Assembly (NCBI RefSeq): GCF_025558425.1
Contig: NZ_CP094718.1
Span: forward strand, 744,001-808,000
DNA from: Staphylococcus sp. IVB6240
Lineage (GTDB): Bacteria > Bacillota > Bacilli > Staphylococcales > Staphylococcaceae
Direction of reading: 5' to 3'
DNA: 64,000 nucleotides
Shown: positions 10,014 through 19,454 of the stretch, piece by piece
Numbering within the stretch: position 1 is the first letter of the stretch
How the letters are laid out: every line of letters begins with the position of its first letter
Program-made: the position numbers and the translations under genes
The notes under the pieces: model-generated
Databases searched by the model: none
Told to the model about the DNA's origin: nothing
What the model saw: the letters and a program-made list of their open reading frames with translations, nothing else

Positions 10014-11151
10014 ACTTCTTAATAAAGACAGGTGTATTAAAATCTGTTTGTGTTTGCTGGGTTAATAAATTATAAATATGTGTTGCTTTAATTTCATTTG
10101 TAAACAGGTGAGCATTACTTTGATTCACATTTGTGATGATTTGACGATCTGGAGAGGTTTGTTTTAACCATTTAAGATAAGCTTGTCCTTGGGTTGACAT
10201 CGCTAGAACACGTGCGGCATCAATCGTATGAGAAACAGTATCTTTTGAAATGTTCAATAACACATTCATTAGTACACGTTGGATATGTGTGTATGTATAG
10301 CGCTTTGTTTTTAATTTTTGCATGAGATCATCATAAGAAGTTGCTGTTTTGATAGTTTTGATTAAACGATGTTCAAAGCCTTCTGTCATTGTATAGATGT
10401 TGCTGAGTGATACGGCATCTTGTTGGTAAATCGTTAACTTTAAAAAGTCGAATAAACGTTCATTATTAAAAAAAGGCTGACTCATAAGCTGTTGATTTTC
10501 CTTAGGTATCATATTTTGCCAAGTTATATCGTTATTGATTAGTGATTGACGAATTGCTGTTCCACTCGCAAATGTATCATGAGTGATATGATGGTGATGG
10601 TGGTGGGTATGTTGCCTTTGAATCGTCAAGGGTGTGATAGAACTATTTAACACTTGAAGTTGTTTCAAGTAGGCGATACCAAGGATGTTATTAGGCTCAC
10701 TCATTAACGTATTATCTAGGTGGTCAGATGCGATACGTGCATACGTCTTACCTTCTTTGATGGCTTGTTGAAAAGATGTTTTTTCTTCAAGTGTTAGTAA
10801 CTGCGTGGCAACTTGTTTTAATTTTTCGATATGACCAGATTCGCTACCAAAGCATAATGCATCAGCCGATAAAAAATCTGCCATTAAGACACCCATTTTT
10901 GCAAAATAGTCACTGGAAGAGAGCGAACCTATGAGTGGGAGTTCAATGACGAGATCCACACCGGCTAATGCCATTTGTGCACGTTGAAATTTGTTGAACA
11001 TAGCCGGCATACCACGCATGACAAAATGGCCACTCATAATCGCAATTGTGACATCCGCTTGTGATAATTTTTTGGCTGTTTGTGCATGATAAAGATGACC
11101 GTTATGAAAAGGATTATATTCTGTGATTAAAGCAACACTTTTCATTTGCAT
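10012..11151 (-). CDS. tmcAL: tRNA(Met) cytidine acetate ligase TmcAL
   Basis: 379 residues. Forms N4-acetylcytidine at the wobble base of elongator tRNA-Met from acetate and ATP. The N-terminal nucleotidyltransferase core is clear: ALITEYNPFHNGHLYHAQ with the HxGH-like NGH, MSGHFVMRGMPA, and ELPLIGSLSSSDYF. An odd insertion near residues 185-195 reads QHTHHHHHHITHD, a histidine-rich run. Two Met codons (11151, 11145) both fit the AAAGGA site. Homolog of B. subtilis YlbM, consistent with the position before yceD and rpmF. Confidence 0.92.
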   Translation of the reverse strand: MQMKSVALITEYNPFHNGHLYHAQTAKKLSQADVTIAIMSGHFVMRGMPAMFNKFQRAQMALAGVDLVIELPLIGSLSSSDYFAKMGVLMADFLSADALCFGSESGHIEKLKQVATQLLTLEEKTSFQQAIKEGKTYARIASDHLDNTLMSEPNNILGIAYLKQLQVLNSSITPLTIQRQHTHHHHHHITHDTFASGTAIRQSLINNDITWQNMIPKENQQLMSQPFFNNERLFDFLKLTIYQQDAVSLSNIYTMTEGFEHRLIKTIKTATSYDDLMQKLKTKRYTYTHIQRVLMNVLLNISKDTVSHTIDAARVLAMSTQGQAYLKWLKQTSPDRQIITNVNQSNAHLFTNEIKATHIYNLLTQQTQTDFNTPVFIKK

Positions 11152-11213
11152 TCTGTCCTTTCATATATCATTATGAGTATTGTACCAAAACTTAAGCATG
11201 TTAAGAAAAAATC

Positions 11214-11242
11214 TTGACAACTTGCCTAGCAAAAGTTAAAAT
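11214..11242 (+). promoter_or_regulatory. Promoter of yceD-rpmF
   Basis: TTGACA at 11214-11219 and TAAAAT at 11237-11242 with a 17-base spacer, 30 bases before the yceD start. Strong match to a housekeeping sigma factor promoter. Confidence 0.75.
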
Positions 11243-11272
11243 AAATTTTGTGCTTGTTAGAGGTGAAGCCAT

Positions 11273-11800
11273 ATGAAATGGTCAATAACACAATTGAGAA
11301 AATACCAAGGACAACCTTTTAAATTTGATCAAACAATTGAATTTAACGATTTAGCGCGTCAGTTAGATATTATCGACTTGTCAGAAGTACAGGTTGACGG
11401 TGTGTTAAATGTTAAATCTACTGAGGTTGTAGCTGAAATGCGCTTACGTGGAACGTATACGATGCCATGTGCACGTACACTTGTCCCTGTAGAAGTTCCT
11501 TTCGATACTACAACGACAGAAGTGTTTGATTTAGATGGTTTGTACGAAGATGAGGACGATGAACACTATCATCTTGTCTCAGATGGCATGATTGATTTAC
11601 GCAGTATTGCGGAAGAGATTGTCATGCTTGAAAAACCAATGCGTGTTATCGCTGAAGATAGCGATAAGATGTTAACTGGTGGTCGAGGTTGGGAAGTTAT
11701 TGACGAAGATGATTTGGATAATGACCCATCTCAAGATGACTCAAATGTGCAAGTCGATCCGAGGCTTCAAAAATTACAAAAATTATACGATGAAAAATGA
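11273..11800 (+). CDS. yceD: YceD family protein (DUF177)
   Basis: 175 residues, acidic. The DUF177 family precedes rpmF in most bacteria, and its E. coli member affects 23S rRNA accumulation. The motif region RGTYTMPCARTLVPVEVPF fits the family, though the usual CxxC-like Cys is reduced to one Cys here. Start after AGAGGTGAAGCC. rpmF starts 62 bases downstream in the same operon. Confidence 0.87.
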   Translation: MKWSITQLRKYQGQPFKFDQTIEFNDLARQLDIIDLSEVQVDGVLNVKSTEVVAEMRLRGTYTMPCARTLVPVEVPFDTTTTEVFDLDGLYEDEDDEHYHLVSDGMIDLRSIAEEIVMLEKPMRVIAEDSDKMLTGGRGWEVIDEDDLDNDPSQDDSNVQVDPRLQKLQKLYDEK

Positions 11801-11862
11801 TAACGCACACTAGCTTTAGCAGCAATGCGTCATAAGGAATCGAATAAAAGGGAGGATTAATC

Positions 11863-12036
11863 ATGGCAGTACCAAAAAGAAGAACTTCTAAAACAAGAAA
11901 AAACAAACGTCGTACACACTTCAAATTAGCAGTACCAGGTATGCAAGAATGCCCAAGCTGTGGTGAATTAAAATTAGCTCACCGCGTATGCCCAAGCTGC
12001 GGTTCTTACAAAGGCGAAGAAGTCGTTTCTAAATAA
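11863..12036 (+). CDS. rpmF: 50S ribosomal protein L32
   Basis: 57 residues: [20 protein letters not shown] followed by two CxxC pairs ([18 protein letters not shown]) forming a zinc-binding site, the zinc-bearing form of L32. Strong GGGAGGA site seven bases before the start. Codon use is highly biased, as for a ribosomal protein. Confidence 0.97.
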   Translation: MAVPKRRTSKTRKNKRRTHFKLAVPGMQECPSCGELKLAHRVCPSCGSYKGEEVVSK

Positions 12037-12076
12037 TAGTAAACACTTTTCGATATTTGAATAGTTGTTTTATGTC

Positions 12077-12123
12077 AAAGACTCAAAGTATACATGTTTA
12101 CATGATGACTTTGAGTCTTTTAC
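12077..12123 (+). terminator. Terminator after rpmF
   Basis: AAAGACTCAAAGT pairs with ACTTTGAGTCTTTT around an 18-base loop holding a smaller CATG palindrome. The T-run follows at once. Confidence 0.8.
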
Positions 12124-12239
12124 TATATTCTATAAAATAGATTTGTTGGCATGGGTGTGATGAACTGACTTGTATAATATATGTCAAGATTTAAATGGTT
12201 TCATAGTCAAGCTATTTTGTAGATGAAAAGAGGTTAGTT

Positions 12240-12986
12240 ATGGAAGAAATTACATCGGTACAAAATGGAAAAGTTAAAAATTATAATAAGCTAAAAAAGA
12301 AAAAAGAGCGCGATAAGCAAGGGCTTGCGATCATAGAAGGATTTCATTTGATTGAAGAAGCGGTCGATAGTGGCATCATTGTAGAACAATTGTTTATGAT
12401 GGACCCTTCACGTGTTTCTGAAAATTTACAAAATGCTGCGAAAGAATGTTACGTCATCAATCAAAAAGTCGCAGAAGCGTTATCTGGAACGGTGACACCA
12501 CAAGGAATTTTTGCAGTTATCCAAAAAGCGACAGCAACGGTCGAACAAGCGAAACAAGTACTTATTTTGGATCGTATCCAAGATCCTGGGAACTTAGGAA
12601 CGCTTATGCGTACGGCAGATGCTGCAGGATTGGATTTAGTTGTGCTAGCAAAAGGGACAGCAGATGTTTATCAAGAAAAAGTATTACGTGCGAGTCAAGG
12701 AAGCGTCTTTCATATTCCAACGATTGAAGTGGAAGATGTTGTCGACTATGTTAAAAACTTTTCAGGTCCAGTCTATGGCACTGCATTAGAAGACGCAGTT
12801 TCTTATCACAATGTGCCATCAAAACAGGAATCATTTGCACTTGTATTAGGTAATGAAGGGCAAGGAATGTCTGAGGCACTACTTGCTGCAACGTCGCAAA
12901 ATGTCACGATTCCCATTTATGGGCGAGCAGAAAGTTTGAATGTAGCCATTGCTGCAGGCATTCTCATGTTCCATTTAAAAGGTTGA
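12240..12986 (+). CDS. TrmH/SpoU family RNA 2'-O-methyltransferase
   Basis: 248 residues. An N-terminal substrate-binding part (LAIIEGFHLIEEA) precedes the knotted SPOUT domain with the three family motifs: LDRIQDPGNLGTLMRTADA, LVLGNEGQGMS, and IPIYGRAESLNVAIAAGIL. It probably methylates rRNA or tRNA ribose. It directly precedes the pheST leader, as the YsgA-like gene does in many Firmicutes. Exact target unknown. Confidence 0.9.
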   Translation: MEEITSVQNGKVKNYNKLKKKKERDKQGLAIIEGFHLIEEAVDSGIIVEQLFMMDPSRVSENLQNAAKECYVINQKVAEALSGTVTPQGIFAVIQKATATVEQAKQVLILDRIQDPGNLGTLMRTADAAGLDLVVLAKGTADVYQEKVLRASQGSVFHIPTIEVEDVVDYVKNFSGPVYGTALEDAVSYHNVPSKQESFALVLGNEGQGMSEALLAATSQNVTIPIYGRAESLNVAIAAGILMFHLKG

Positions 12987-13046
12987 CCCATACATTTGAG
13001 ATGTATATAATAGATTTGTTAATAATTAAACATGTGCTAATAAAAA

Positions 13047-13276
13047 GACGAAAACTATTATCGGAGTTTGTTCAGGGAAGGACGATTATGACTGGGAGTC
13101 GTCCTCAACTTACATAGTTTGTTCACCTTTTTGGCTACTTAAAGAGATTTAAGTCGGGTGTTATGATCCGTTATCAACATATCTTCAGAGTGTATGCGTA
13201 TATTTATGCATAAAACTGGGTGGTACCACGGCAAGGCTTCGTCCCATATTTGAGGGGCGGAGTCTTTTTTCGTAAA
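13047..13276 (+). promoter_or_regulatory. T-box leader controlling pheST
   Basis: A 5' leader that senses uncharged tRNA-Phe. The antiterminator T-box GGTGGTACCACGG is at about 13219-13231, followed by the terminator GGCTTCGTCCC/GGGGCGGAGTC and a T-run at 13265-13270. Upstream, AAACTAT (13052) can pair with ATAGTTT (about 13114) as the base of stem I, with a GC-rich arm GGACGATTATGACTGGGAG between. A Phe codon TTC occurs at 13071 and at 13122, but I cannot assign the specifier with confidence. Phe specificity is inferred from pheS downstream. Confidence 0.9.
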
Positions 13277-13334
13277 AAGGTACGTAACGAATCATAATGT
13301 GGCATGTAATGAATGGATATAAGGAGGCATTGTA

Positions 13335-14399
13335 ATGGTGCAAACAGATGAAATGACAACAATCAAACAAGATGCATTGGAAGCAGTTGAACAAGCACAA
13401 GATGCACAAGCGTTACAAGCAGTGAAAGTACAGTACTTAGGGAAAAAAGGACTTGTCACTGGCTTGATGAAACATATGAAAGATTTACCGAAAGAAGAAA
13501 AACCAGCATATGGTCAAAAAGTGAATGAAGTGAGACAAGCGATTGAAGCAGCGATTGAAACGCGTCAAGTCACTTTAAATGAAGCAGCTTTGAATGAACA
13601 ACTGGCACAGGAGTCAATTGATGTTACATTGCCAGGACGACCAGTTGCAAATGGTGCAGCACATCCACTAACAAGAACAATTGAGGAAATTGAAGACTTA
13701 TTCTTAGGTCTAGGTTATGAAATTGTAACAGGTTATGAAGTGGAACAAGATTACTATAACTTTGAAGCATTAAACTTACCGAAATCACATCCAGCACGTG
13801 ACATGCAAGATAGCTTCTATATCACAGAAGATATTTTAATGCGTACACATACATCTCCAGTGCAAGCGCGTACTTTGGAACAACGTAATGGTAAAGGACC
13901 AGTGAAAATCATCTGTCCAGGTAAAGTATATCGTCGTGACTCAGACGATGCGACACACAGTCACCAATTCACGCAAATTGAAGGACTTGTTGTCGATGAA
14001 AACATTAAAATGAGTGACTTAAAAGGAACACTTGAATTACTTGCGAAGTCATTATTCGGTGCAGACCGTGAAATTCGTCTACGCCCAAGTTACTTCCCAT
14101 TTACAGAACCATCTGTAGAAGTCGATGTTTCATGTTTCAAATGTAAAGGGAAAGGTTGTAACGTCTGCAAACAAACAGGTTGGATTGAAATTTTAGGTGC
14201 CGGTATGGTACATCCAAACGTTTTAGAAATGGCAGGATTCGATTCTAAGAAATATTCAGGTTTCGCATTTGGTATGGGACCTGACCGTATTGCAATGTTG
14301 AAATATGGTATTGAAGACATTCGTCATTTCTATACAAATGATGTTAGATTCTTAAATCAATTTAAAGGTGTAGAAGATCGAGGTGAAACAACATGTTAA
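13335..14399 (+). CDS. pheS: Phenylalanine--tRNA ligase alpha subunit
   Basis: 354 residues, catalytic subunit of the alpha2-beta2 enzyme. N-terminal coiled coil, then class II motifs: motif 2 around [22 protein letters not shown], and motif 3 [19 protein letters not shown] CxxC...CxxC segment ([12 protein letters not shown]) is typical of Gram-positive PheS. Start ATG 13335, seven bases after AGGAGG. Overlaps pheT by seven bases. Confidence 0.96.
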   Translation: MVQTDEMTTIKQDALEAVEQAQDAQALQAVKVQYLGKKGLVTGLMKHMKDLPKEEKPAYGQKVNEVRQAIEAAIETRQVTLNEAALNEQLAQESIDVTLPGRPVANGAAHPLTRTIEEIEDLFLGLGYEIVTGYEVEQDYYNFEALNLPKSHPARDMQDSFYITEDILMRTHTSPVQARTLEQRNGKGPVKIICPGKVYRRDSDDATHSHQFTQIEGLVVDENIKMSDLKGTLELLAKSLFGADREIRLRPSYFPFTEPSVEVDVSCFKCKGKGCNVCKQTGWIEILGAGMVHPNVLEMAGFDSKKYSGFAFGMGPDRIAMLKYGIEDIRHFYTNDVRFLNQFKGVEDRGETTC

Positions 14400-16798
14400 T
14401 TTCTAAAGAATGGTTACAAGATTACGTTGCTGTAGATGCACCAATTGATGCATTAGCAGAGAAAATTACTCGCACAGGGATTGAAGTGGATGAAGTGATC
14501 GACCTAACTGAAGGTATTAAAAATCTTGTTGTCGGTTATGTTGAAAGTATCGAGAAACATCCAGATGCAGATAAATTAAATATTTGCCAAGTGAATATTG
14601 GAGAAGAAGTACCCGTACAAATCGTATGTGGCGCACCAAATGTAGATCAAGGTCAAACAGTTATTGTTGCAAAAGTAGGTGGGCGTTTACCAGGTGGCAT
14701 TAAAATTAAACGTGCCAAATTACGTGGCCAAGTATCTGAAGGTATGATTTGCTCATTACAAGAAATTGGTTTGTCAGGTAATGTGGCGCCAAAAGAATAT
14801 GAAGCAGGTATTTATAACTTTGCAACGGCTGTTGAGCCAGGTACAAACGCACTTGAAGCATTGCATTTAGAAGATCAGTTGATGTCATTTGATCTGACAC
14901 CTAACCGTGCAGATGCGTTAAGTATGATTGGTACAGCTTATGAAGTTGGTGCATTGTATAACTTACCAGTTCAACGTCCAACAGCAACACCAACGGAACA
15001 ATCAACTCAAGCAAGTGATGAGTTAGCAGTTACAGTTGAAAATGAAGATAAAGTGCCATATTACAGTGCGCGTATCGTTAAAAATGTAAAAATTGCACCA
15101 TCTCCTGAATGGATGCAAGCACGTTTAATGAAAGCTGGCATTCGTCCAATTAACAATGTTGTGGATATCTCAAACTATATCTTATTAGAATATGGTCAAC
15201 CATTGCATATGTTTGACCAAGATCAAATCGGTTCAAAAGAAATTTTAGTACGTAAAGCACAAGCGGATGAGAAGATGACGACACTTGACGATCAAGAACG
15301 TACATTGCTTGCTTCAGATATCGTCATTACAAATGGACAAGCACCAATTGCATTAGGTGGTGTGATGGGCGGGGACTTCTCAGAGGTCACTGACAAGACA
15401 CAAAATGTCGTTGTTGAAGGTGCCATTTTTGATTCAGCTTCAATTCGTCATACATCACGTCGTTTGAATCTACGCAGTGAAGCATCAAGTCGTTTTGAAA
15501 AAGGCATTGCGACAGAGTTTGTAGATGAAGCTGTGGATCGTGCATGCTACTTATTAGAAACACTTGCGGAAGGTGAAACACTTGCAGGTCGTGTTGCAAG
15601 TGGTGATTTAGGTGAATTTGTAACAGAAATCAATATTACAGTAAATCGTATTAACCGTACAATTGGTTTTGACTTACCAAAGGCAGATATCATTGCAATC
15701 TTTGAACAACTAGGTTTTGAAACAAAAGAAAATGGTGACACATTAACAGTACGTGTACCATCACGCCGTCGAGATATTACGATTGAAGCGGACTTAGTGG
15801 AAGAAGTCGCACGTATTTACGGCTATGATATTATTCCTTCATCATTACCAGTATTTGAAGAAGTGACAAGTGGTGCATTAACAGACCGTCAACGTAAAAC
15901 ACGTGTCGTTCGTCATACACTAGAAGGTGCAGGGCTTTCACAAGCCATCACATACTCACTCGTTGATCAAGCGCGTGCAACAGCATTCACAACTGAGCAA
16001 CGTGATACGATTTCATTGTTAATGCCAATGAGTGAAAGCTATGCAACATTACGTCAAAGCTTGATTCCACACTTAATCGATGCAACACAATATAATGTTG
16101 CACGTAAAAACAATGATATTGCGCTTTATGAAATTGGTAATGTGTTCTTCGGAAAAGAAGACAGCGCTATGCCTGATGAAGTGGAGTATTTAAGTGGTAT
16201 TATGACAGGTGAATATACGTCAAATGCTTGGCAAGGTAAAAAAGAAGAGGTTGATTTCTATCTTGCAAAAGGAATTGTAGATCGTGTTGCAGATAAATTA
16301 GCACTTTCGTTTGAATATGAAGTAGGGCAAGTAGATGGTTTACACCCTGGACGTACAGCTTTTGTTTTATTAAATGGTAAACGCATTGGCTTCATCGGTG
16401 AACTACACCCAAGCGTTGCGAAAGATTATGACCTTGGACGTACTTATGTATTCGAATTAAACTATGACCATATCATGAAACAAGCGGTTGGTTATATTAA
16501 TTATCAACCAATTCCACGTTTCCCTGGTGTGACACGTGATATCGCTCTCGTAGTAAATTCAGAAGTACAAGCAGCCGAATTAGTTTCAACCATTCGAGAA
16601 AATGGTGGTAAATTACTACAAGATGCCAAAGTATTCGATGTGTATGAAGGTGAGCATATGGAAGCAGGCAAAAAATCAGTAGCCATCCGTTTAGCATATT
16701 TAGATAAAGAACAGACGTTAACTGAAGAACAAGTTACAGAAGTTCACAGTAAGATTTTATCTGCACTTGAAGTAGAAGGTGTAACATTAAGAGGATAA
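14393..16798 (+). CDS. pheT: Phenylalanine--tRNA ligase beta subunit
   Basis: 801 residues. Order: N-terminal segment, tRNA-binding (EMAP-like) domain near 40-150, B3/4 editing domain ([12 protein letters not shown] onward), B5 domain, catalytic-like core, and the C-terminal ferredoxin-fold anticodon-binding domain (about 705-800, [16 protein letters not shown]). Hydrolyses mischarged Tyr-tRNA-Phe and binds tRNA. Co-translated with pheS. Confidence 0.96.
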   Translation: MLISKEWLQDYVAVDAPIDALAEKITRTGIEVDEVIDLTEGIKNLVVGYVESIEKHPDADKLNICQVNIGEEVPVQIVCGAPNVDQGQTVIVAKVGGRLPGGIKIKRAKLRGQVSEGMICSLQEIGLSGNVAPKEYEAGIYNFATAVEPGTNALEALHLEDQLMSFDLTPNRADALSMIGTAYEVGALYNLPVQRPTATPTEQSTQASDELAVTVENEDKVPYYSARIVKNVKIAPSPEWMQARLMKAGIRPINNVVDISNYILLEYGQPLHMFDQDQIGSKEILVRKAQADEKMTTLDDQERTLLASDIVITNGQAPIALGGVMGGDFSEVTDKTQNVVVEGAIFDSASIRHTSRRLNLRSEASSRFEKGIATEFVDEAVDRACYLLETLAEGETLAGRVASGDLGEFVTEINITVNRINRTIGFDLPKADIIAIFEQLGFETKENGDTLTVRVPSRRRDITIEADLVEEVARIYGYDIIPSSLPVFEEVTSGALTDRQRKTRVVRHTLEGAGLSQAITYSLVDQARATAFTTEQRDTISLLMPMSESYATLRQSLIPHLIDATQYNVARKNNDIALYEIGNVFFGKEDSAMPDEVEYLSGIMTGEYTSNAWQGKKEEVDFYLAKGIVDRVADKLALSFEYEVGQVDGLHPGRTAFVLLNGKRIGFIGELHPSVAKDYDLGRTYVFELNYDHIMKQAVGYINYQPIPRFPGVTRDIALVVNSEVQAAELVSTIRENGGKLLQDAKVFDVYEGEHMEAGKKSVAIRLAYLDKEQTLTEEQVTEVHSKILSALEVEGVTLRG

Positions 16799-16805
16799 AA
16801 TAGAA

Positions 16806-16856
16806 ATGCCCGTTCATCAGACACTGACTACAGTGTTTGTCGAATGGGCTTTTTAC
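16806..16856 (+). terminator. Terminator after pheT, first copy in the tandem repeat
   Basis: GCCCGTTCATCAGACACTG and CAGTGTTTGTCGAATGGGC form a long stem with a four-base loop and a T-run. Near copies begin at 17277 and 17763, because the terminator belongs to the duplicated unit. Confidence 0.82.
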
Positions 16857-16901
16857 GCTTACAACATTGAATAGACTTAATGAGTATGTTATATTATAAA
16901 A

Positions 16902-17019
16902 AAAGAGAGACATGCTCCAACATGTCTCTCAGAGCCCGTTAAAAAGACGGTGACTTTTTAATTTGATGGTAATAACCATTTCATCTACTTTGTCAAAAGT
17001 TGGGAATGGTTATTTTTTT
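16902..17019 (+). ncRNA. Antisense antitoxin RNA, copy A (SprF-like)
   Basis: Promoter TTGAAT (16867-16872), 17-base spacer, TATATT (16890-16895). The RNA would open with a GAGAGACATG/CATGTCTCTC hairpin, then the conserved GAGCCCGTTAAAAAGACGG core, then terminate at AATAACCATT...AATGGTTATT plus T-run (17013-17019). It overlaps the 3' half of toxin A on the opposite strand. SprF antitoxins of S. aureus have this layout; ends are estimated. Confidence 0.72.
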
Positions 17020-17089
17020 GACTATTAATTGAAACGACTACAATGCCAATGATTGTTAATACAACCATTAGCATTTCGTAATCAGTCAT
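16985..17089 (-). CDS. Putative holin-like type I toxin peptide, copy A
   Basis: 34 residues: MTDYEMLMVVLTIIGIVVVS, then INSQKNNHSQLLTK. A single membrane span after an acidic N-terminus fits the Hol-Tox/SprG-like peptides. GAAAGGA lies six bases before the start. Compared with copy B, a poly-A run is one base shorter (seven against eight), shifting the frame after SQK and adding eight residues. The peptide would act at the membrane, held back by the convergent antisense RNA. Confidence 0.75.
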   Translation of the reverse strand: MTDYEMLMVVLTIIGIVVVSINSQKNNHSQLLTK

Positions 17090-17129
17090 GTTGTTCCTTT
17101 CTGGGTGTTACAACTATAATCATAGGCAT
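17082..17129 (-). CDS. Leader ORF overlapping toxin A start
   Basis: Fifteen codons, MPMIIVVTPRKEQHD, after a strong AAAAGGGGTG site. Its TGA lies inside the toxin start region, so ribosomes finishing it are placed at the toxin start. The toxin ribosome site lies within it. An analogous ORF precedes the toxin at 36990. No protein evidence; it may act only through translation coupling. Confidence 0.4.
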   Translation of the reverse strand: MPMIIVVTPRKEQHD

Positions 17130-17373
17130 CACCCCTTTTAAAAGAGTTAGCCACCATCTATCCAACTTGCTCAGTTACTATTCTATCACAATTAAGTTTT
17201 ATTTTTAATTATATTTCACACGTCTTTATTAAGAGGAATATCTAGGTTTAGTTCGATAGGATACTAAAATACATGAAATGACCATTCATCAGACACTGAC
17301 TCAAGTGTTTGTCGAATGGGCTTTTTACGCTTATAACATTGAATAGACTTAATGAGTATGTTATATTATAAAA

Positions 17374-17492
17374 AAAGAGAGACATGCTGCAACATGTCTC
17401 TCAGAGCCCGTTAAAAAGACGGTGACTTTTCGAGAAAATGAAAAATAGCCATTTCTCCTACTTCGTCAAAAGTTGGGAATGGTTATTTTTTT
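17374..17492 (+). ncRNA. Antisense antitoxin RNA, copy B
   Basis: Same promoter as copy A (TTGAAT 17339-17344, TATATT 17362-17367, 17-base spacer) and the same hairpin, core and terminator. The segment after the core differs from copy A (CGAGAAAATG instead of TTAATTTGATG), in the region that is also the toxin 3' end. Ends are estimated. Confidence 0.7.
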
Positions 17493-17563
17493 TGACTATT
17501 AATTGAAACGACTACAATGCCAATGATTGTTAATACAACCATTAGCATTTCGTAATCAGTCAT
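17483..17563 (-). CDS. Putative holin-like type I toxin peptide, copy B
   Basis: 26 residues, same first 25 as copy A, ending SQKK. This short lysine end is the usual form in holin-like toxins, so copy B is likely the ancestral form. Same ribosome site GAAAGGA and extended -10 promoter (TGATAGAAT, about 120 bases upstream on the minus strand). Confidence 0.75.
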   Translation of the reverse strand: MTDYEMLMVVLTIIGIVVVSINSQKK

Positions 17564-17603
17564 GTTGTTCCTTTCTGGGTGTTACAACTATAATCATAGG
17601 CAT
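17556..17603 (-). CDS. Leader ORF overlapping toxin B start
   Basis: Identical in layout to the leader ORF of copy A (MPMIIVVTPRKEQHD), overlapping the toxin start by eight bases. Confidence 0.38.
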   Translation of the reverse strand: MPMIIVVTPRKEQHD

Positions 17604-17853
17604 CACCCCTTTTAAAAGAGTTAGCCACCATCTATCCAACTTGCTCAGTTACTATTCTATCACAATTAAGTTTCGTTTTTAATTATATTTTACACATTTT
17701 GTTATGTGTGGTATTTAAGCTGATTTAATTCATTAAGATGATAGGATACTAAAATATATGGAATAACCATCCCTTAGACACTGACTCAAGTGTTTATCGA
17801 ATGGGCATTTGCTTACACCATTGAATGGATTTTATGTGTGTTATATTATATGA

Positions 17854-17957
17854 ACAAGAGATTAGCGTTAGAGCCCGTTAAAAAGACGGTGGCTTTGTTT
17901 ATTGGTGAAATCATCTAGTATACTGACCAAAGTATATGCTAGATGGTTATTTTTTAT
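17854..17957 (+). ncRNA. Orphan SprF-like RNA, copy C
   Basis: TTGAAT 17821-17826 and TATATT 17842-17847 with a short 15-base spacer, then the conserved core at about 17871, then a hairpin TCATCTAGTATACT/AGTATATGCTAGATGG with a T-run. No holin-like peptide is found opposite or within 100 bases, so the partner is lost or acts in trans. Confidence 0.55.
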
Positions 17958-18056
17958 AGAAGAAAGATAATGAAAAATAACTCATTTAGTTATTAATATC
18001 ATAGTAATCGATAGACTGATATAAATGAACGATCTATCATAACTCAGTTTCTCTCA

Positions 18057-18102
18057 AAAGACGCAACGAAATCCAATTTCTGATTTCATTGCGTCTTTTA
18101 TT
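18057..18102. terminator. Terminator of rnhC
   Basis: AAAAGACGCAACGAAATC pairs with GATTTCATTGCGTCTTTT around an eight-base loop; one G-U pair. A/T runs on both sides allow use on either strand. Confidence 0.85.
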
Positions 18103-19033
18103 ACTTTTTGCGTTGTTCCAATATCTTCAAAGCTTTCTCCCGATTTTTAAAATCTTTTTTAGTAATACTGTCAACGACTTCAACACCATGTTTTGCCATG
18201 AGTTTTGCGGCAGCAACATCTACCTTTGGGCCAGCGCCTTTTAGAATAGTTGTACGGTACTGCTTGGAAAGGGCATCCATATGTTTGACAAATGCATATC
18301 GAGAAATGATACTAGCAGCGGCAATGGCCAGTGACTTAGATTCACCTTTTGTTTCATAACATGTTTTATTTTTCAAAGGAACGTCGCCCATTGCGTAACG
18401 TTCGTATGTTGGCCTTGGTGTAAATTGATCAATGACGATATAGTCTAATGCATTTTCATCAATTTTTTGTAAGACATTTTTAATACATTCATTATGTAAG
18501 ACAGCTTTCATTTTTACTTGCGACCAATTCAATGCCTTACGTTCATTGTATTTTGGATTATCCAATACGAGTAGTGAATGGGGGAGGAATGTGACAAGTT
18601 GTTCTGCAAGTTCTACAATTTTAGCATCTGTCAGTTTCTTAGAATCATCAACACCTAAAGTTTTTAATACTTCTACGTGTTCTTTTGAGACGTAACATGC
18701 ACAAACTGTGAGAGGGCCAAAGTAATCCCCACTACCTGCTTCATCGCTACCGATACAGTTATATGTATTGTAGTTAATATTTGTACTTTGGTTCGATGTG
18801 CTTTTTGATTTTTTAGATGGCGATGGGGTCACTCTACCGAGAAGTTCCATGGCTACTTTTTCATTATTTGCTCCTTGAAACATTGCTTTTTTTGAATTAT
18901 ATATACTGATGGTTACACCTTGATATTTAGAACGAAAGATCATACCAGGTGGATAGTTACCACGAACTGCTTTTAATTTTCCACGCAATAGAATCACTTC
19001 TTCTGTGGAAAGTTCCATTACAAGATTTGACAT
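18101..19033 (-). CDS. rnhC: Ribonuclease HIII
   Basis: 310 residues. Cuts RNA in RNA-DNA hybrids. An N-terminal TBP-like substrate-binding domain is followed by the RNase H fold with [16 protein letters not shown], which holds the D-E-D start of the catalytic set, later DYIVIDQF and the [17 protein letters not shown] helix. Start set at ATG 19033 (MSNLVMELS); a GTG nine bases upstream is possible. Preceded divergently by zapA, the usual order. Confidence 0.93.
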   Translation of the reverse strand: MSNLVMELSTEEVILLRGKLKAVRGNYPPGMIFRSKYQGVTISIYNSKKAMFQGANNEKVAMELLGRVTPSPSKKSKSTSNQSTNINYNTYNCIGSDEAGSGDYFGPLTVCACYVSKEHVEVLKTLGVDDSKKLTDAKIVELAEQLVTFLPHSLLVLDNPKYNERKALNWSQVKMKAVLHNECIKNVLQKIDENALDYIVIDQFTPRPTYERYAMGDVPLKNKTCYETKGESKSLAIAAASIISRYAFVKHMDALSKQYRTTILKGAGPKVDVAAAKLMAKHGVEVVDSITKKDFKNREKALKILEQRKK

Positions 19034-19186
19034 TGATTTCACCGCTTTCTAGTTGTGTCCTAACAAATAGTAACATATAAATAGAAAATAGATGAACTAA
19101 CGAAGGAATCATACACAAAATAAATGAACTCGTGTATAATGTACCGTGATAAATAAATTTATTGATAATAGGCTAGGTGAATGTAG

Positions 19187-19453
19187 ATGGGTGAGTTCAA
19201 AAACCGAATCAATGTAACGATAAATGACCAGCACTATACGATTGTTGGTGAAGATGATCCAGAACACATCCGCTATGTTGCGGATCTGGTAGACGGTAAA
19301 ATTCGAGAGCTTGGACGCCGTAATGCAGGACTGGATTCAGTGAGAAAATCTGTTTTAACAGCAGTGAATGTGATGCATGAATTAGTACTTTTAGAAGAGG
19401 AAAATGCACGTCTTAGAGAAGAAGTTCAACGATTAAAACACCGAGGTAAATAG
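19187..19453 (+). CDS. zapA: Cell division protein ZapA
   Basis: 88 residues. FtsZ-ring-associated protein: an N-terminal domain (NRINVTINDQHYTIVGEDDP) and a C-terminal coiled coil (LLEEENARLREEVQRLKHR). Length and context (rnhC-zapA-cvpA-polX-mutS2) are standard for Firmicutes. cvpA follows after one base. Confidence 0.93.
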   Translation: MGEFKNRINVTINDQHYTIVGEDDPEHIRYVADLVDGKIRELGRRNAGLDSVRKSVLTAVNVMHELVLLEEENARLREEVQRLKHRGK

Positions 19454-19454
19454 C

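Larger units (their letters stand above)
16806..17960. repeat. Three tandem copies of a terminator/antisense-RNA/toxin unit
   Basis: Unit A (16806-17276) and unit B (17277-17762) are near-identical over more than 400 bases. Unit C (17763-about 17960) keeps the terminator-like stem, the RNA promoter and the conserved GAGCCCGTTAAAAAGACGG core, but lacks the toxin. The core occurs twice more at 36727 and 37150 on the other strand. Units A and B each hold a minus-strand peptide gene and a plus-strand RNA gene. Confidence 0.9.

Noticed and set aside
16806..17960. CRISPR-like array
   Set aside because: Repeat units are about 475 bases, contain genes and promoters, and lack short regular repeats with unique spacers; no cas genes are near.
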